DNA of 64,000 nucleotides, taken from Nocardioides mangrovicus (GTDB lineage: Bacteria > Actinomycetota > Actinomycetes > Propionibacteriales > Nocardioidaceae). Shown here piece by piece: positions 26,598 through 36,487 of this stretch. The stretch is taken from contig NZ_RDBE01000001.1 of assembly GCF_003674065.1 (NCBI RefSeq), positions 395,614-459,613 on the forward strand. Direction: 5' to 3'. Position 1 is the first letter of the stretch. Every line of letters starts with the position of its first letter. The position numbers were made by a program, and so were the translations under genes. A model generated the notes under the pieces. The model was not told where the DNA came from and ran no database searches. It saw only the letters and a list, made by a program, of their open reading frames with translations.

Positions 26598-28644
26598 CCA
26601 ACGTCACCGTCTCCGGCCGGCGGCGGGGCACCCAGAAGCCGGTGGCGCGCAGCGTCGCACCGCTCACCTCGACACCGGCGGTGGGGCCGGCCTCGGGCAG
26701 CGGCGCCGACATCGAGACGTGGCGGAGGTCGGTCGGGCCGAGCCAGGTCAGGGCGTAGTCGGCGTCGGGGTCGAGCCCGGGCACGCGCACCCGGACCCCG
26801 CGGTTGTGGGCGCTCTCGTCGAGCTGCACGTGCGCGAGGATCGCCTCGCTGCGGTCGGCCGCGACGACCCCGTGCAGCAGCACGGCGGGGTCGGGCGACT
26901 CCGGGCGCACGACCCGCCCGCCGTGCAGCAGGGGCCGGTGCTCGCGGAACAGCGAGACCCACGTCTCGAGCGAGGCCAGGTCCTCCGGTGTCGCCTCGGT
27001 GAGGTCCCACTCGATCCCGAACGCCCCGAAGAACGCCGTGGCCGCACGGAAGTCCAGGCTCAGCGTGCGACCGGTGGTGTGGGAGGTGGGCGCGGACACG
27101 TGGGCGCCCAGGTACTCCGGCGCCACCAGCTGGGCGGTCCAGCGCTGGATGTGCTGGCGGGCCAGGGCGTCGGTCATGTCCGAGGTCCAGACCCGTTGGA
27201 CCCTGCTCAGCACCCCCAGGTCGATCCGCCCGCCGCCTGAGGCGCACGACTCCCAGGCGACATCCGGGTGCCGGGCGCGCAGCTCGTCGAGGAGCCGGTA
27301 GAACGCCAGCGTCTGCTCGTGCACCACGGGGGCTCCGCTGCGGGCGTGGCTGCCGGCCTCGAGGAGATCGCGGTTGTGGTCCCACTTCACGTAGTCCACG
27401 GGGTAGGCCGACAGCACGGCGTCGACCTGGCCCAGCACGTGGGCGTACGCCTGCGGCACGGTGAGGTCGAGCACCTGCTGGTGGCGGTGCTCCAGCGGCA
27501 GCCGGCCGCCGCTGCCGAGCACCCACTCGGGGTGGGCGCGGAAGAGGTCGGAGTCGGGGTTGACCATCTCCGGCTCGAACCAGAGCCCGAACTCCATGCC
27601 GAGCCCGTGCACGTGGTCGACCAGCGGGGTCAGCCCGTCGGGCCACACGTCCGGGTCGACCTCCCAGTCGCCCAGCCCGCGGGTGTCGTCGCGGCGGCCG
27701 CGGAACCAGCCGTCGTCGAGCACGAAGCGCTCGACCCCGACCTGCGCCGCCCGCTCGGCGATGGCGCGAAGCCGTGCCTGGTCGTGGTCGAAGAACACCG
27801 CCTCCCAGACGTTGAGCACCACGGGCTGGCTCACCGGGTGGGCGGCCAGCGAGCGCTCGTGGGCGTGGAAGGCGGCCGCGACCCCGTCGAGCCCCTCGCT
27901 CGAGGCGACGACGTGCACCCACGGCGTCGTGTACTCCTCACCCGGGCGCAGCGTGACCTCTCCGGGCAGCAGCAGCTCGCCGCCGCCCAGACTCGCCTGC
28001 TCGGCGGGGCCCCGCTCGACGCGCAGCACGGAGCTGCCGCTCCAGGCCACGTGCGCGACGACCACCTCGCCGTGGGTGAAGCCGAAGCCGGGCGTGCCCA
28101 GCGCGACCAGGGTGGCGCTTCCTAGCCCCGGTCGGCCGCCGCGGCTCTCGCGCAGCCACAGGCCGTCGGTGAGCGTGTGGCGCTGCGGGTGCCGCTCGTG
28201 CTCGTGGCGACCGGTCAGGTCCAGCACCTCGGTGAGGTGGTCGGCCACCGGGAGCGCCACCTCCAGCGCGTCGAGCCGGTAGTCGTCGTCGCCGGTGTTG
28301 GTCAGCGCGTGCCGCAGCCGCAGCCCGCCACCGGGCAGCGTCTCGGCCTCGCTGCGCAGCCCCAGGCCCGCGGCGTCGTCGACGAGGTCGAGGAGCAACC
28401 GCTGGTCGTCGAGCGCGAGGTCGCGGCACTCGAACCGGGTGGACCAGTCGCGGCCGCCGGCCCGGCTGCCGCGCAGGTGGGGCAGCCCGTAGCGGCCCCG
28501 GGCGTGCTCGGCGAGCCAGGGTGTGCCAGAACGCGGGTGAGTGCCCGAGGGGCCGGCGCCCGTGCCGACCCCGACGACGACGGGGAAGCCGTCGTCGTCG
28601 AGGACCAGCTCGAGCGTGGTGCCGTCGGGGTGGCCGAGGAGCAT
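26557..28644 (-). CDS. GH36 alpha-galactosidase
   Basis: A 695-aa enzyme with the GH36 plan: N-terminal beta-supersandwich (about 1-310), catalytic barrel (about 310-610) and C-terminal beta domain. Catalytic stretches are YVKWDHNR with nucleophile D422 and SDMTDA with D489 as probable acid/base; WESCASGGGRID and FVLDDGWF are family markers. It hydrolyses terminal alpha-galactose from melibiose or raffinose-type sugars, in the cytoplasm as no signal peptide is visible. It is last in an operon with an AglEFG-like importer; its ATG overlaps the permease stop by one base. The 3' end overlaps the convergent GH1 gene. Confidence 0.94.
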   Translation of the reverse strand: MLLGHPDGTTLELVLDDDGFPVVVGVGTGAGPSGTHPRSGTPWLAEHARGRYGLPHLRGSRAGGRDWSTRFECRDLALDDQRLLLDLVDDAAGLGLRSEAETLPGGGLRLRHALTNTGDDDYRLDALEVALPVADHLTEVLDLTGRHEHERHPQRHTLTDGLWLRESRGGRPGLGSATLVALGTPGFGFTHGEVVVAHVAWSGSSVLRVERGPAEQASLGGGELLLPGEVTLRPGEEYTTPWVHVVASSEGLDGVAAAFHAHERSLAAHPVSQPVVLNVWEAVFFDHDQARLRAIAERAAQVGVERFVLDDGWFRGRRDDTRGLGDWEVDPDVWPDGLTPLVDHVHGLGMEFGLWFEPEMVNPDSDLFRAHPEWVLGSGGRLPLEHRHQQVLDLTVPQAYAHVLGQVDAVLSAYPVDYVKWDHNRDLLEAGSHARSGAPVVHEQTLAFYRLLDELRARHPDVAWESCASGGGRIDLGVLSRVQRVWTSDMTDALARQHIQRWTAQLVAPEYLGAHVSAPTSHTTGRTLSLDFRAATAFFGAFGIEWDLTEATPEDLASLETWVSLFREHRPLLHGGRVVRPESPDPAVLLHGVVAADRSEAILAHVQLDESAHNRGVRVRVPGLDPDADYALTWLGPTDLRHVSMSAPLPEAGPTAGVEVSGATLRATGFWVPRRRPETVTLVRAVREGAGGCGR

Positions 28645-29573
28645 CAGCCCTTGACGGCTCCGGCGGTGAGGCCGCGCACGAAGAACCGCTGCAGCGCGAG
28701 GAAGACCACCAACGGCAAGATCATCGTCACGAAGCCGCCGGCCGTGGTGAGCTCCCAGCCCTGTCCCAGCTGGGTCTTCAGGTGCGTCAAGCCGACGGTG
28801 ACCGGCTCGTTGTCTCCGGGGCCGATGAACACCAGCGCCACCAGCAGGTCGTTCCAGACCCACAGGAACTGGAAGATCGCGAACGAGGCGAGCGCGGGCA
28901 CCGACATCGGGAGCACCAGCTTGAAGAAGGTCTGGTAGTGGCTGGCGCCGTCGATCTTGGCCGACTCGATGACCGTCTTGGGCAGCGTGGCCATGTAGTT
29001 GCGCAGGATGTAGATCGCCAGCGACATGCCGAAGCCGATGTGGGCCAGCCAGACCGCGGCGAAGGTGCCGTTCATGCCGAGCGTGCGGTAGAGCTTGAGG
29101 ATCGGCACGAAGGCCACGTAGTTCGGCACCACCAGCATGCTCACGATGGTCAGGAACAGCACGTCGCGGCCCCAGAACTCCATGAACGTGAAGGCGTACG
29201 CCGCGAAGGCCGCGATGAGGATCGGGATGAAGGTCGCCGGCAGTGCGATGGCCAGGCTGTTGAAGAAGTCGCGGCCCATGTCGGCGCCGCCGGTGATCGC
29301 CTTGTCGTAGTTCGACAACGTGAGCCGCGCGATCGAGGACGGCTTGGTGAAGAGCGTCCACCACCCCGAGCTCTGCACGTCGTCGAGGCTGCGGAAGGAC
29401 GTCAGGAACGTGCCCAGCAACGGGATCATCCACAGCACGCAGATGACCGCCAGCGTGATCTTGGTGAACCAGCCGGCCTTGGCCGGGTTGCGGTCGAAGT
29501 GCGCGGGGGAGCGCTTGACCTTGGCCTGGGTGTCCTCGACCGGTGCCGGGACCGGTTGCGTCGTCGCCGCCAT
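28644..29573 (-). CDS. AglG-like sugar ABC permease
   Basis: A 309-aa permease. An N-terminal cytoplasmic tail of about 35 residues precedes roughly six membrane segments. The EAA loop reads TVIESAKIDGASHYQTFFKLVLPMSVPAL. RGLTAGAVKG at the C-terminus is common in alpha-glucoside/raffinose permeases. A large loop after the first helix (SSGWWTLFTKPSSIARLTLSNY) resembles AglG. It overlaps both neighbours by one base (TGATG). Confidence 0.91.
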   Translation of the reverse strand: MAATTQPVPAPVEDTQAKVKRSPAHFDRNPAKAGWFTKITLAVICVLWMIPLLGTFLTSFRSLDDVQSSGWWTLFTKPSSIARLTLSNYDKAITGGADMGRDFFNSLAIALPATFIPILIAAFAAYAFTFMEFWGRDVLFLTIVSMLVVPNYVAFVPILKLYRTLGMNGTFAAVWLAHIGFGMSLAIYILRNYMATLPKTVIESAKIDGASHYQTFFKLVLPMSVPALASFAIFQFLWVWNDLLVALVFIGPGDNEPVTVGLTHLKTQLGQGWELTTAGGFVTMILPLVVFLALQRFFVRGLTAGAVKG

Positions 29574-30553
29574 CAGGCCGCCTCCTCCGACTTGAAGTGC
29601 CTGACCTGGTACCACATGAGCGGTGCCACGGCGATCATCAAGATGACGACGATCGCGGACGCAGCGCCGTAGTTCAGGTTGGTGCTGATCTCGTTGTAGA
29701 ACTGGTTGCCCAGCACGTTGGTGTTGAAGCCGCCGTTGGTGTTGACGTAGACGACGTCGAAGATCTTCATGACCGTGATGGTCACGGTGATGAAGACCGT
29801 GACGATGGTGCCGCGGATCTGCGGGACGATGACCCGGAAGAAGATCTGCCGCTCGTTGGCGCCGTCGATGCGGGCGGCCTCGAGGGTGTCGACCGGCACG
29901 CCCTTGACCGCGGCCGAGAGCAGCACCATCGAGAAGCCGACCTGCGACCAGAGCAGGATCACCATCAGCAGCAGGCTGTTGAGGTGGAAGTTGTCGGTCG
30001 AGAGCCAGTCGACCGGGCCCTTGTTGAAAAGCTGGCCGACCGCGTTGAGCAGGCCGATCTGGTTCTGCCCGGCCGGCTCGGCGTCGTAGACGAAGCGCCA
30101 GATGGTGGCCGCGCCGATGAGGCTGATCGCCATCGGTAGGAAGATGATCGTCTTGGTCAGCTTCTCCGCGCCCGGGCGCAGCCGGTCGGACAGCGTGGCG
30201 ACGGTCAGCCCGATCACGATGGTGACGGCCGGGACGATGATGATCCACAGCAGCGTGTTGATGAGCGTCTGCTGGAAGTCGTGGGACTTGAACAGCGTCG
30301 TGAAGTTGGCGAAGCCCACCCAGTTCTGCGAGATCGGTCCACGGAAGCTGTTGATGACCGTCAGCACCGCCGGGTAGACGAGGTAGACCACGATCCCGAG
30401 GAACGCCGGCAGGATGTAGAGGTAGGGCTTGATCCGGTCCTCGAGACGCTCGGGCAGCAGCTCGGCGAGCTTGTTGAGGATCCAGTAGACGATCAACGCG
30501 GCTCCGACGCCGACGATGATCGTGATGATCGTGGTCAGTGCTTTGGTCACCAT
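29573..30553 (-). CDS. AglF-like sugar ABC permease
   Basis: A 326-aa permease with an extra N-terminal helix (ALTTIITIIVGVGAALIVYWIL) before the standard core, as in AglF-type subunits. The EAA loop is DTLEAARIDGANERQIFFRVIVPQIRGTI. It partners the AglG-like permease that follows. It lies 108 nt after the binding-protein gene, a gap that holds a strong stem-loop, which would allow the binding protein to be made in excess. Confidence 0.91.
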   Translation of the reverse strand: MVTKALTTIITIIVGVGAALIVYWILNKLAELLPERLEDRIKPYLYILPAFLGIVVYLVYPAVLTVINSFRGPISQNWVGFANFTTLFKSHDFQQTLINTLLWIIIVPAVTIVIGLTVATLSDRLRPGAEKLTKTIIFLPMAISLIGAATIWRFVYDAEPAGQNQIGLLNAVGQLFNKGPVDWLSTDNFHLNSLLLMVILLWSQVGFSMVLLSAAVKGVPVDTLEAARIDGANERQIFFRVIVPQIRGTIVTVFITVTITVMKIFDVVYVNTNGGFNTNVLGNQFYNEISTNLNYGAASAIVVILMIAVAPLMWYQVRHFKSEEAA

Positions 30554-30616
30554 GTGCGCCTGCAGCCTCCGATGCCGGACGTCCGACGGAGTGGGTGGGG
30601 TGGGGCGGAGGGGCGC

Positions 30617-30650
30617 AGCGGGGGCACGCTCGAGGAGAGCGGCCCCCGCT
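30617..30650 (-). terminator. Stem-loop between binding-protein and permease genes
   Basis: AGCGGGGGC (30617-30625) and GCCCCCGCT (30642-30650) form a perfect 9-bp stem with a 16-nt loop, 11 nt downstream of the binding-protein stop on the minus strand. No T tract follows. Such a structure often acts as a partial terminator or protects the upstream mRNA from 3' decay. Confidence 0.7.
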
Positions 30651-30661
30651 ACGTCGTGTCG

Positions 30662-31966
30662 TCAGCTCGCGGGCCAGCTGTCGTCGATGGCCTTGAGCAT
30701 CTTGTCCTCGGTGGTCTGCCCGGCGATCCAGGCCGTCACCTGCTTCCAGAAGCTGCCCGAGCCGACGGCGGCGGGCATCTGGTCGGAGGCGTCGAACACC
30801 GTGGTCGTGGCGCCGGTGGCGACCTTGACCATGTCGCGGGTCAGCTCGTTGGGGTACTTGCTGGCGTCGAAGTCCTTGTGCGGGGAGATGAAGGAGCTCG
30901 AACCGGCCGCGTCCTCGCCGATCTCGGTGGCGGCCAGCAGCTTGACGACCTTCTTCACGTTGGCGGTGTCGTTGAGCATCGTCATGGAGTCACCGCCCAG
31001 CTCGACCGGGTTGTCACCGCCGGCCGACTCCGGCGGCAGACCGAAGACGCCGATGTTCTGGTCCTGGTTGGCCAGCACGGACTTGGGCAGGAAGGAGGGC
31101 GCGAACGAGCCCTGCTCCCACAAGCCGCACTTCGGCGGGCTCTGGAACATCGGGTTGCCGGTGTTGGCGAAGTTGGTGCTGACGATCGCCTTGCTGCCGC
31201 CGTAGGTGTTGCCGTCGGTCAGCAGCAGCTGGTCGAACGTGTCGAAGGCCTTCTTGACGTCGTCGGAGTCGAACTTGACCTTGTGGGTGACCCAGTCCTT
31301 GTAGACGTCGGCCCCGCTCTGCTTGGCCAGGATGTTCTCGATCCAGTCCGTGGCCGGCCAGCCGGTCGCGGTGTCGGACTCGATGCCGAAGCACCACGGC
31401 GCGGTGCCGTCGGACTTGATCTTGTCGGCCAAGGTGACCAAGCCGGCCATGTCGGTCGGCGCCGTGTAGCCCTTCTGCGTGAACCAGGGCTTGTTGTAGA
31501 AGACCAGGCCCTTGATGTTCATCGAGACGATGAGGCCGTAGGTCTTGCCGTCGAACTTGGAGAAGTCGGCCGCGCCCGGCAGGTAGGAGCTCAGCTCGTC
31601 CTTGCTCACCACGCCGTCCAGCGGCTTGACCGCGCCGAGGCTCTTCATTTGTGAGACCACACCCGGCTGCGGGACCAGGGCGATGTCGGGAGTGTCGCCG
31701 GCCTGGATCTTGGTGATGATCAGCTGGTTGATGTTCTCGACCTTCTGCCACTTGATCGTGATCTTGGAGTTGTCGGCCTTCAGCTCCGAGACCAGCTTCT
31801 TCTTCAGGCCGTCCTGGACCGGCTGGTCGATGCTGGACCAGATGGTGACGGTGTTGCTGTTGCCACCGCCGCTGCCGCTGCCGCAAGCGGCCAGGCCGGT
31901 CGAGGCCAGGGCCGCCGCTGCCACCGTGACCAGGACCTTGCGTCCAGGCAGGGTTCCGACTCGCAT
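30662..31966 (-). CDS. AglE-like alpha-glycoside ABC substrate-binding lipoprotein
   Basis: A 434-aa lipoprotein with a signal peptide ending in a lipobox (LAAC, C28) and a serine/glycine linker. The mature part (TVTIWSSIDQPVQDGLKKKLVSELKA) and internal stretches such as WCFGIESDTATGWPATDWIENI are typical of alpha-glucoside binding proteins of the AglE group. AAGGAG is spaced 6 nt from the ATG. It begins the operon of the GH36 alpha-galactosidase, so alpha-galactosides such as melibiose or raffinose are the likely ligands. The divergent LacI gene and an inverted repeat upstream suggest induction by sugar. Confidence 0.91.
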   Translation of the reverse strand: MRVGTLPGRKVLVTVAAAALASTGLAACGSGSGGGNSNTVTIWSSIDQPVQDGLKKKLVSELKADNSKITIKWQKVENINQLIITKIQAGDTPDIALVPQPGVVSQMKSLGAVKPLDGVVSKDELSSYLPGAADFSKFDGKTYGLIVSMNIKGLVFYNKPWFTQKGYTAPTDMAGLVTLADKIKSDGTAPWCFGIESDTATGWPATDWIENILAKQSGADVYKDWVTHKVKFDSDDVKKAFDTFDQLLLTDGNTYGGSKAIVSTNFANTGNPMFQSPPKCGLWEQGSFAPSFLPKSVLANQDQNIGVFGLPPESAGGDNPVELGGDSMTMLNDTANVKKVVKLLAATEIGEDAAGSSSFISPHKDFDASKYPNELTRDMVKVATGATTTVFDASDQMPAAVGSGSFWKQVTAWIAGQTTEDKMLKAIDDSWPAS

Positions 31967-32008
31967 GTGTGCTCCTTCGTGGGTTCCGCCCCTATGGCGA
32001 CCCGCCTC

Positions 32009-32028
32009 GTTGTGGTAGACATCACAAC
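32009..32028. promoter_or_regulatory. Inverted repeat, probable operator of the second LacI
   Basis: GTTGTGGTAGACATCACAAC has perfect 6-bp arms (GTTGTG/CACAAC) and one further inner pair. It lies in the 217-bp space between the divergent AglE-like and LacI genes. It sits downstream of the likely minus-strand promoter, a repressing position for the importer operon. No second copy was noticed. Confidence 0.55.
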
Positions 32029-32046
32029 TGAAACGAATCAGCGCCG

Positions 32047-32075
32047 ATCCTCGCTGCGCCTCTCGGGACTGTCAA
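32047..32075 (-). promoter_or_regulatory. Possible promoter of the AglEFG/alpha-galactosidase operon
   Basis: On the minus strand TTGACA (32075-32070) is followed by a 17-nt spacer and GAGGAT (32052-32047), a weak -10. The consensus -35 is the main support. Transcription would start near 32040, upstream of the inverted repeat. Confidence 0.4.
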
Positions 32076-32183
32076 GCAACGTCTTCGTAACGCTCTGGAC
32101 ATGTGGCCGTGGGAGTGGGCGACGATCCGACGCGCGTGCGGCGACCTGCGCACGCGCGAGGTGGTGAGCTCAGGAGGCCCGAG

Positions 32184-33239
32184 ATGTCCAGACCGGTGAA
32201 GCGGCCCCGGGTGACGTTGGCCGACGTCGCGGCCTCGGCTGGCGTCTCGCTCACCACGGCCTCCTACGTGCTCAACGACCGGGCGCGCGAGATGCGGATC
32301 TCCGACGACGCCGAGCAGCGCGTGCGCGACGCGGTGACGCGCCTGTCCTACCGGCCCAACCGCAACGCCCGCAGCCTGAGGACGTCGCGCACCGCGACCC
32401 TGGGCGTCATCTCCGACCACGTCGCCTCGGGCTCCTACTCCAGCCTCATGCTCTCCGGCGCGGCGGCAGCGGCCCGGGCGCGGCACCACCTCGTGGTCAT
32501 CGGCGAGACCGAGGGCGACCGGCAGCTCGAGCGCGACCTGGTCGAGGAGCTGATCGACCGCCAGGTCGACGGCTTCCTCTACGCCACGCGCACCCTGCTC
32601 GAGGTCGACGTGCCCGACGCGCTGCGCACGCTGCCGGTGGTGCTGCTCAACTGCGTCGATCGCGAGCGCCGGCTGCCCAGCGTCGTGCCCGACGAGGTGG
32701 GGGCGGGTCGGCTCGCCGCCTCGACGCTGGTCACCGCGGGACGTGCCGACGCGCTCTTCGTCGTCGGCGAGGACGCCACGCCGGGGGCTCTGGCCGACGG
32801 GCTGCGCCGGCAGGGGATGGCGCAGGTGCTCGGCCAGGCCGGGGTCGAGGTCGCGGGCACGCTGCGGTGCCGCTGGGACGTACGGGAGGCGTTCGCCACA
32901 GTGAAGGGGTCCCTGGCCGCCGGCACCCGTCCTACCTCCTTCGTCTGCCTCAACGACCGCGTCGCGATGGGCACCTACCAGGCGGTCCAGGAGGCTGGGC
33001 TGTGGATCCCGGCCGACGTCTCGATCGTGTCGTTCGACGGCTCGGAGCTGGCCGGCTGGCTGCAGCCCCGGGTGAGCTCGATCGCCCTGCCCTTCAACGA
33101 CATGGGCGCCCGCGCGGTCGACATCCTGCTCGACCCCGACCGGGTGCCCGACGTCGTCCACGTGCCGATGCCGATGCTCGACGGGGAGTCCGTGGCCGGC
33201 TCGCACGCCCGTCGGTCGCGGCACCTCTCCACCAGCTGA
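32184..33239 (+). CDS. LacI-family regulator (alpha-galactoside region)
   Basis: A 351-aa LacI/GalR protein. The helix-turn-helix and hinge cover about 10-70 (VTLADVAASAGVSLTTASYVLNDRAREMRISDDAEQRVRDAVTRLSYRPNRNARSLRT), followed by the sugar-binding domain (TATLGVISDHVAS; VSIVSFDGSELAGWLQP). The ATG at 32184 has CAGGAGG at the right distance; a longer frame starting at 32103 lacks one. It diverges from the AglE-like operon, its likely target, and is followed after 13 nt by the GH32-like gene, a probable co-transcript. Confidence 0.92.
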   Translation: MSRPVKRPRVTLADVAASAGVSLTTASYVLNDRAREMRISDDAEQRVRDAVTRLSYRPNRNARSLRTSRTATLGVISDHVASGSYSSLMLSGAAAAARARHHLVVIGETEGDRQLERDLVEELIDRQVDGFLYATRTLLEVDVPDALRTLPVVLLNCVDRERRLPSVVPDEVGAGRLAASTLVTAGRADALFVVGEDATPGALADGLRRQGMAQVLGQAGVEVAGTLRCRWDVREAFATVKGSLAAGTRPTSFVCLNDRVAMGTYQAVQEAGLWIPADVSIVSFDGSELAGWLQPRVSSIALPFNDMGARAVDILLDPDRVPDVVHVPMPMLDGESVAGSHARRSRHLSTS

Positions 33240-33252
33240 GACCGACGAGCCG

Positions 33253-34182
33253 ATGTTCGACCTGCCCGACCAGTACGTCTGGGACTTCTGGCTCGCCCGC
33301 GACGAGGCGACCTGGCACCTGTTCCACCTGCAGGCACCCCGCTCGCTGGGCGACCCCGAGCTGCGGCACACCCACGCCACGGTGGGCCACGCGGTCTCCA
33401 GCGACCTGGTCTCGTGGCGCTCGCTGGGCCAGGTTCTGCCGGCCGGATGGTCCGGCAGCGGGTACGACCTGGCGGTGTGGACGGGCAGCGTGGTGCGCCA
33501 CGACGGTCGGTGGTGGACGTTCCACAGCGGGCTCTCGCGCGCCGAGGCCGGACTGCGTCAGCGGGTGGCGCTGGCGTGCTCGGACGACCTGGTCGCCTGG
33601 GTGCCCACCGGCTGGACCCTGCAGGCCGACCCGCGCTGGTACGAGACGCTCGAGGACGGCACCTGGCCCGACGAGCACTGGCGCGACCCGTGGGTGGTGG
33701 CCGACGACGAGGGGCTGTGGCACATGTACGTGACGGCCCGGGCCCGCGGCACCGCGCCGGGTCGCGGCGTCGTCGGTCACGCGACGTCGAGCGACCTGCG
33801 GCACTGGCGGGTGGAACCGCCGCTCTCGGAGCCGTCGGGGCTCTTCGAGCAGCTCGAGGTGATGCAGCTGGCCTGCGTGGCGGGGCGCTGGGTGATGGTC
33901 TTCAGCTGCCTGGCCGGGGAGATCGTCGGCGCAGCACCGGGGGACGGCGGCTGCTGGTACGTCGAGGTCGAGGGCCCCGGCGCGCGTGTCGACCTCGCGG
34001 GCGCGCGGCGGTTGCTCGACGAGCGGTACTACGTCGCGAAGCTGGTCCCCACGAGCTCCGACGGCTGGGGCGTGATGGCCTTCCGCAACGCCGGTGACGA
34101 CGGCTGTTTCGTGGGCGGGATCGTCGCGCCCATGGCGGTGGCCTGGGACGGCGACGGGCACCTGAGCGTCACCGGCTGCTGA
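33253..34182 (+). CDS. GH32/GH68-like five-bladed beta-propeller glycosidase
   Basis: A 309-aa protein matching the core of clan GH-J fructosidases. A YVWDFW stretch near the N-terminus places D11 as probable nucleophile. HWRDPW (R144-D145-P146) is the RDP motif. FEQLEVMQ holds E199 and E202, of which one is the probable acid/base. It lacks the C-terminal beta-sandwich of classical invertases and any signal peptide, so it is a cytoplasmic, minimal enzyme. Acting on sucrose, raffinose or fructosides would suit the neighbouring alpha-galactosidase and PfkB kinase. A GH43-type activity cannot be ruled out. Confidence 0.72.
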   Translation: MFDLPDQYVWDFWLARDEATWHLFHLQAPRSLGDPELRHTHATVGHAVSSDLVSWRSLGQVLPAGWSGSGYDLAVWTGSVVRHDGRWWTFHSGLSRAEAGLRQRVALACSDDLVAWVPTGWTLQADPRWYETLEDGTWPDEHWRDPWVVADDEGLWHMYVTARARGTAPGRGVVGHATSSDLRHWRVEPPLSEPSGLFEQLEVMQLACVAGRWVMVFSCLAGEIVGAAPGDGGCWYVEVEGPGARVDLAGARRLLDERYYVAKLVPTSSDGWGVMAFRNAGDDGCFVGGIVAPMAVAWDGDGHLSVTGC

Positions 34183-34197
34183 AACCTTTCATCAGCC
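34174..34197 (+). terminator. Hairpin at the end of the GH32-like gene
   Basis: GGCTG pairs with CAGCC, then after one mismatch TGAA pairs with TTCA around a four-base loop. The structure includes the stop codon and is followed by TCT only. It is a candidate terminator separating this gene from the ATPase gene. Confidence 0.45.
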
Positions 34198-34289
34198 TCT
34201 GGTGCGGTTCCGGGCACGATGGCTAGTGTGAGGTCGCTCACCTTTACGACGGATCGTCCGGCACGTACCTGCCGGTGAAGGAGAAGAAG

Positions 34290-35372
<1,083 letters not shown>

Positions 35373-35381
35373 CGGTCGGCG

Positions 35382-35411
35382 GGGGTTTTGCCGGGTACCC
35401 GGCAAAACCCC
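35382..35411. terminator. 30-bp perfect palindrome, bidirectional terminator
   Basis: The left half is GGGGTTTTGCCGGGT and the right half its exact reverse complement, so the RNA folds into a 13-bp stem with a four-base loop on either strand. It lies 9 bases after the ATPase stop and 65 bases beyond the end of the convergent hydrolase gene. A T run within the stem and none after it departs from the classical form. This is the strongest hairpin in the window. Confidence 0.85.
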
Positions 35412-35476
35412 TGTGGATCGGCTCCAGAAACGGTCGATGACGAGAGTTTCAGTAGGTACCCGTCACCACTTCGCCG

Positions 35477-36376
35477 CTACGCGGCGCGGTCGGCGTTCGC
35501 CCGGATCGCGCCGACGAAGGTGTCGAACAGGGCCGGCGGCAGGTCGTGGCCCATGCCCTTGACCAGCAGCAGCTCGGCGCCGGGGACGGCGGTGGCGGTG
35601 GCGCGGCCGCCGGAGGGGTGCACCATCCGGTCGCGGTCGCCGTGCACGACCAGGGTGGGGACGCTCAGCGAGCGCAGCGCCTGGGTGCGGTCGGGCTGGG
35701 TCAAGATGGCCAGCATCTGGCGCAGCACGCCGCTGCCCGACAGGCCCCGGTCGAAGGTCAGCCCGGCGCGCAGCGCCGCCGCCTCGGCGTCCTCGGGGTA
35801 GCCCGGCGAGCCGATCAGGCGGCCCATGCGGGCCGCGCCGGCCAGGTAGGCGTCGCGGCCGGCGCGCTGCGGGCCGATCAGCACCGGCAGCAGCTTGGGG
35901 TCCTGCCAGCCCACCGAGCGGCGGCCGGTGGTCGACATGATCGAGGTCAGGCTGCGTACTCGCTCGGGATGGCTCAGCGCCATCGTCTGCACGATCATGC
36001 CGCCCATCGAGACCCCGACGATGTGGGCCCGCTCGATGCCGAGGTGGTCGAGCAGCGCGAAGCCGTCGGCGGCCAGGTCGGCCATCCGGTACGGCGGACT
36101 CACCTTGAGGCCCACGAAGGCGCGTACCAGCATCGAGCGGGTGACGCGCCCGGGGAGCCGGGTGCTGCGACCGGTGTCGCGGTTGTCGTAGCGGATGACG
36201 TAGAAGCCGCGGTCGGCCAGCTGCTCGCACAGCGCCTGGTCCCACCAGATCATCGGGCCGCCCAGGCCCATCACCAGCAGCAGCGGCTCGGCCGTCGGGT
36301 CGCCGAAGGTCTGGTAGCACAGCTCGACGTCGGGCGTGATCGGCGCGAAGAGCTCCTCGGACACCGCAACACTCAT
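35477..36376 (-). CDS. Alpha/beta-fold hydrolase
   Basis: A 299-aa hydrolase. The nucleophile elbow GVSMGG places S123. HGDRDRM provides the acid and GMGHDLP the histidine of a full triad. LLLVMGLGGPMIWWD is the oxyanion-side loop seen in esterases and aromatic-ring hydrolases of actinobacteria. No signal peptide is seen. The ATG at 36376 is preferred because a start 17 codons upstream adds an arginine-rich segment lacking similarity. Substrate unknown. It diverges from a second alpha/beta hydrolase. Confidence 0.87.
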   Translation of the reverse strand: MSVAVSEELFAPITPDVELCYQTFGDPTAEPLLLVMGLGGPMIWWDQALCEQLADRGFYVIRYDNRDTGRSTRLPGRVTRSMLVRAFVGLKVSPPYRMADLAADGFALLDHLGIERAHIVGVSMGGMIVQTMALSHPERVRSLTSIMSTTGRRSVGWQDPKLLPVLIGPQRAGRDAYLAGAARMGRLIGSPGYPEDAEAAALRAGLTFDRGLSGSGVLRQMLAILTQPDRTQALRSLSVPTLVVHGDRDRMVHPSGGRATATAVPGAELLLVKGMGHDLPPALFDTFVGAIRANADRAA

Positions 36377-36487
36377 GCTCTGGATTCTATGAACCAGGTT
36401 TCGACCGCACGCGCGGCGGGGCATCACACGCGCATGACGCTGTGGTTCACCTCACATGAGGGTCCGGTGAACGCTACCGTCGGCGAT

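Noticed and set aside
28644-29433. N-terminal extension of the alpha-galactosidase frame
   Set aside because: It lies out of frame within the permease gene and the GH36 similarity begins at MLLGHPDG (28644).
35546-36433. Long plus-strand frame opposite the alpha/beta hydrolase, in frame with the lipase-like gene
   Set aside because: The upstream part is antisense to a hydrolase with a full catalytic triad and gives a Q/A/H-rich translation; the real gene starts at about 36488.
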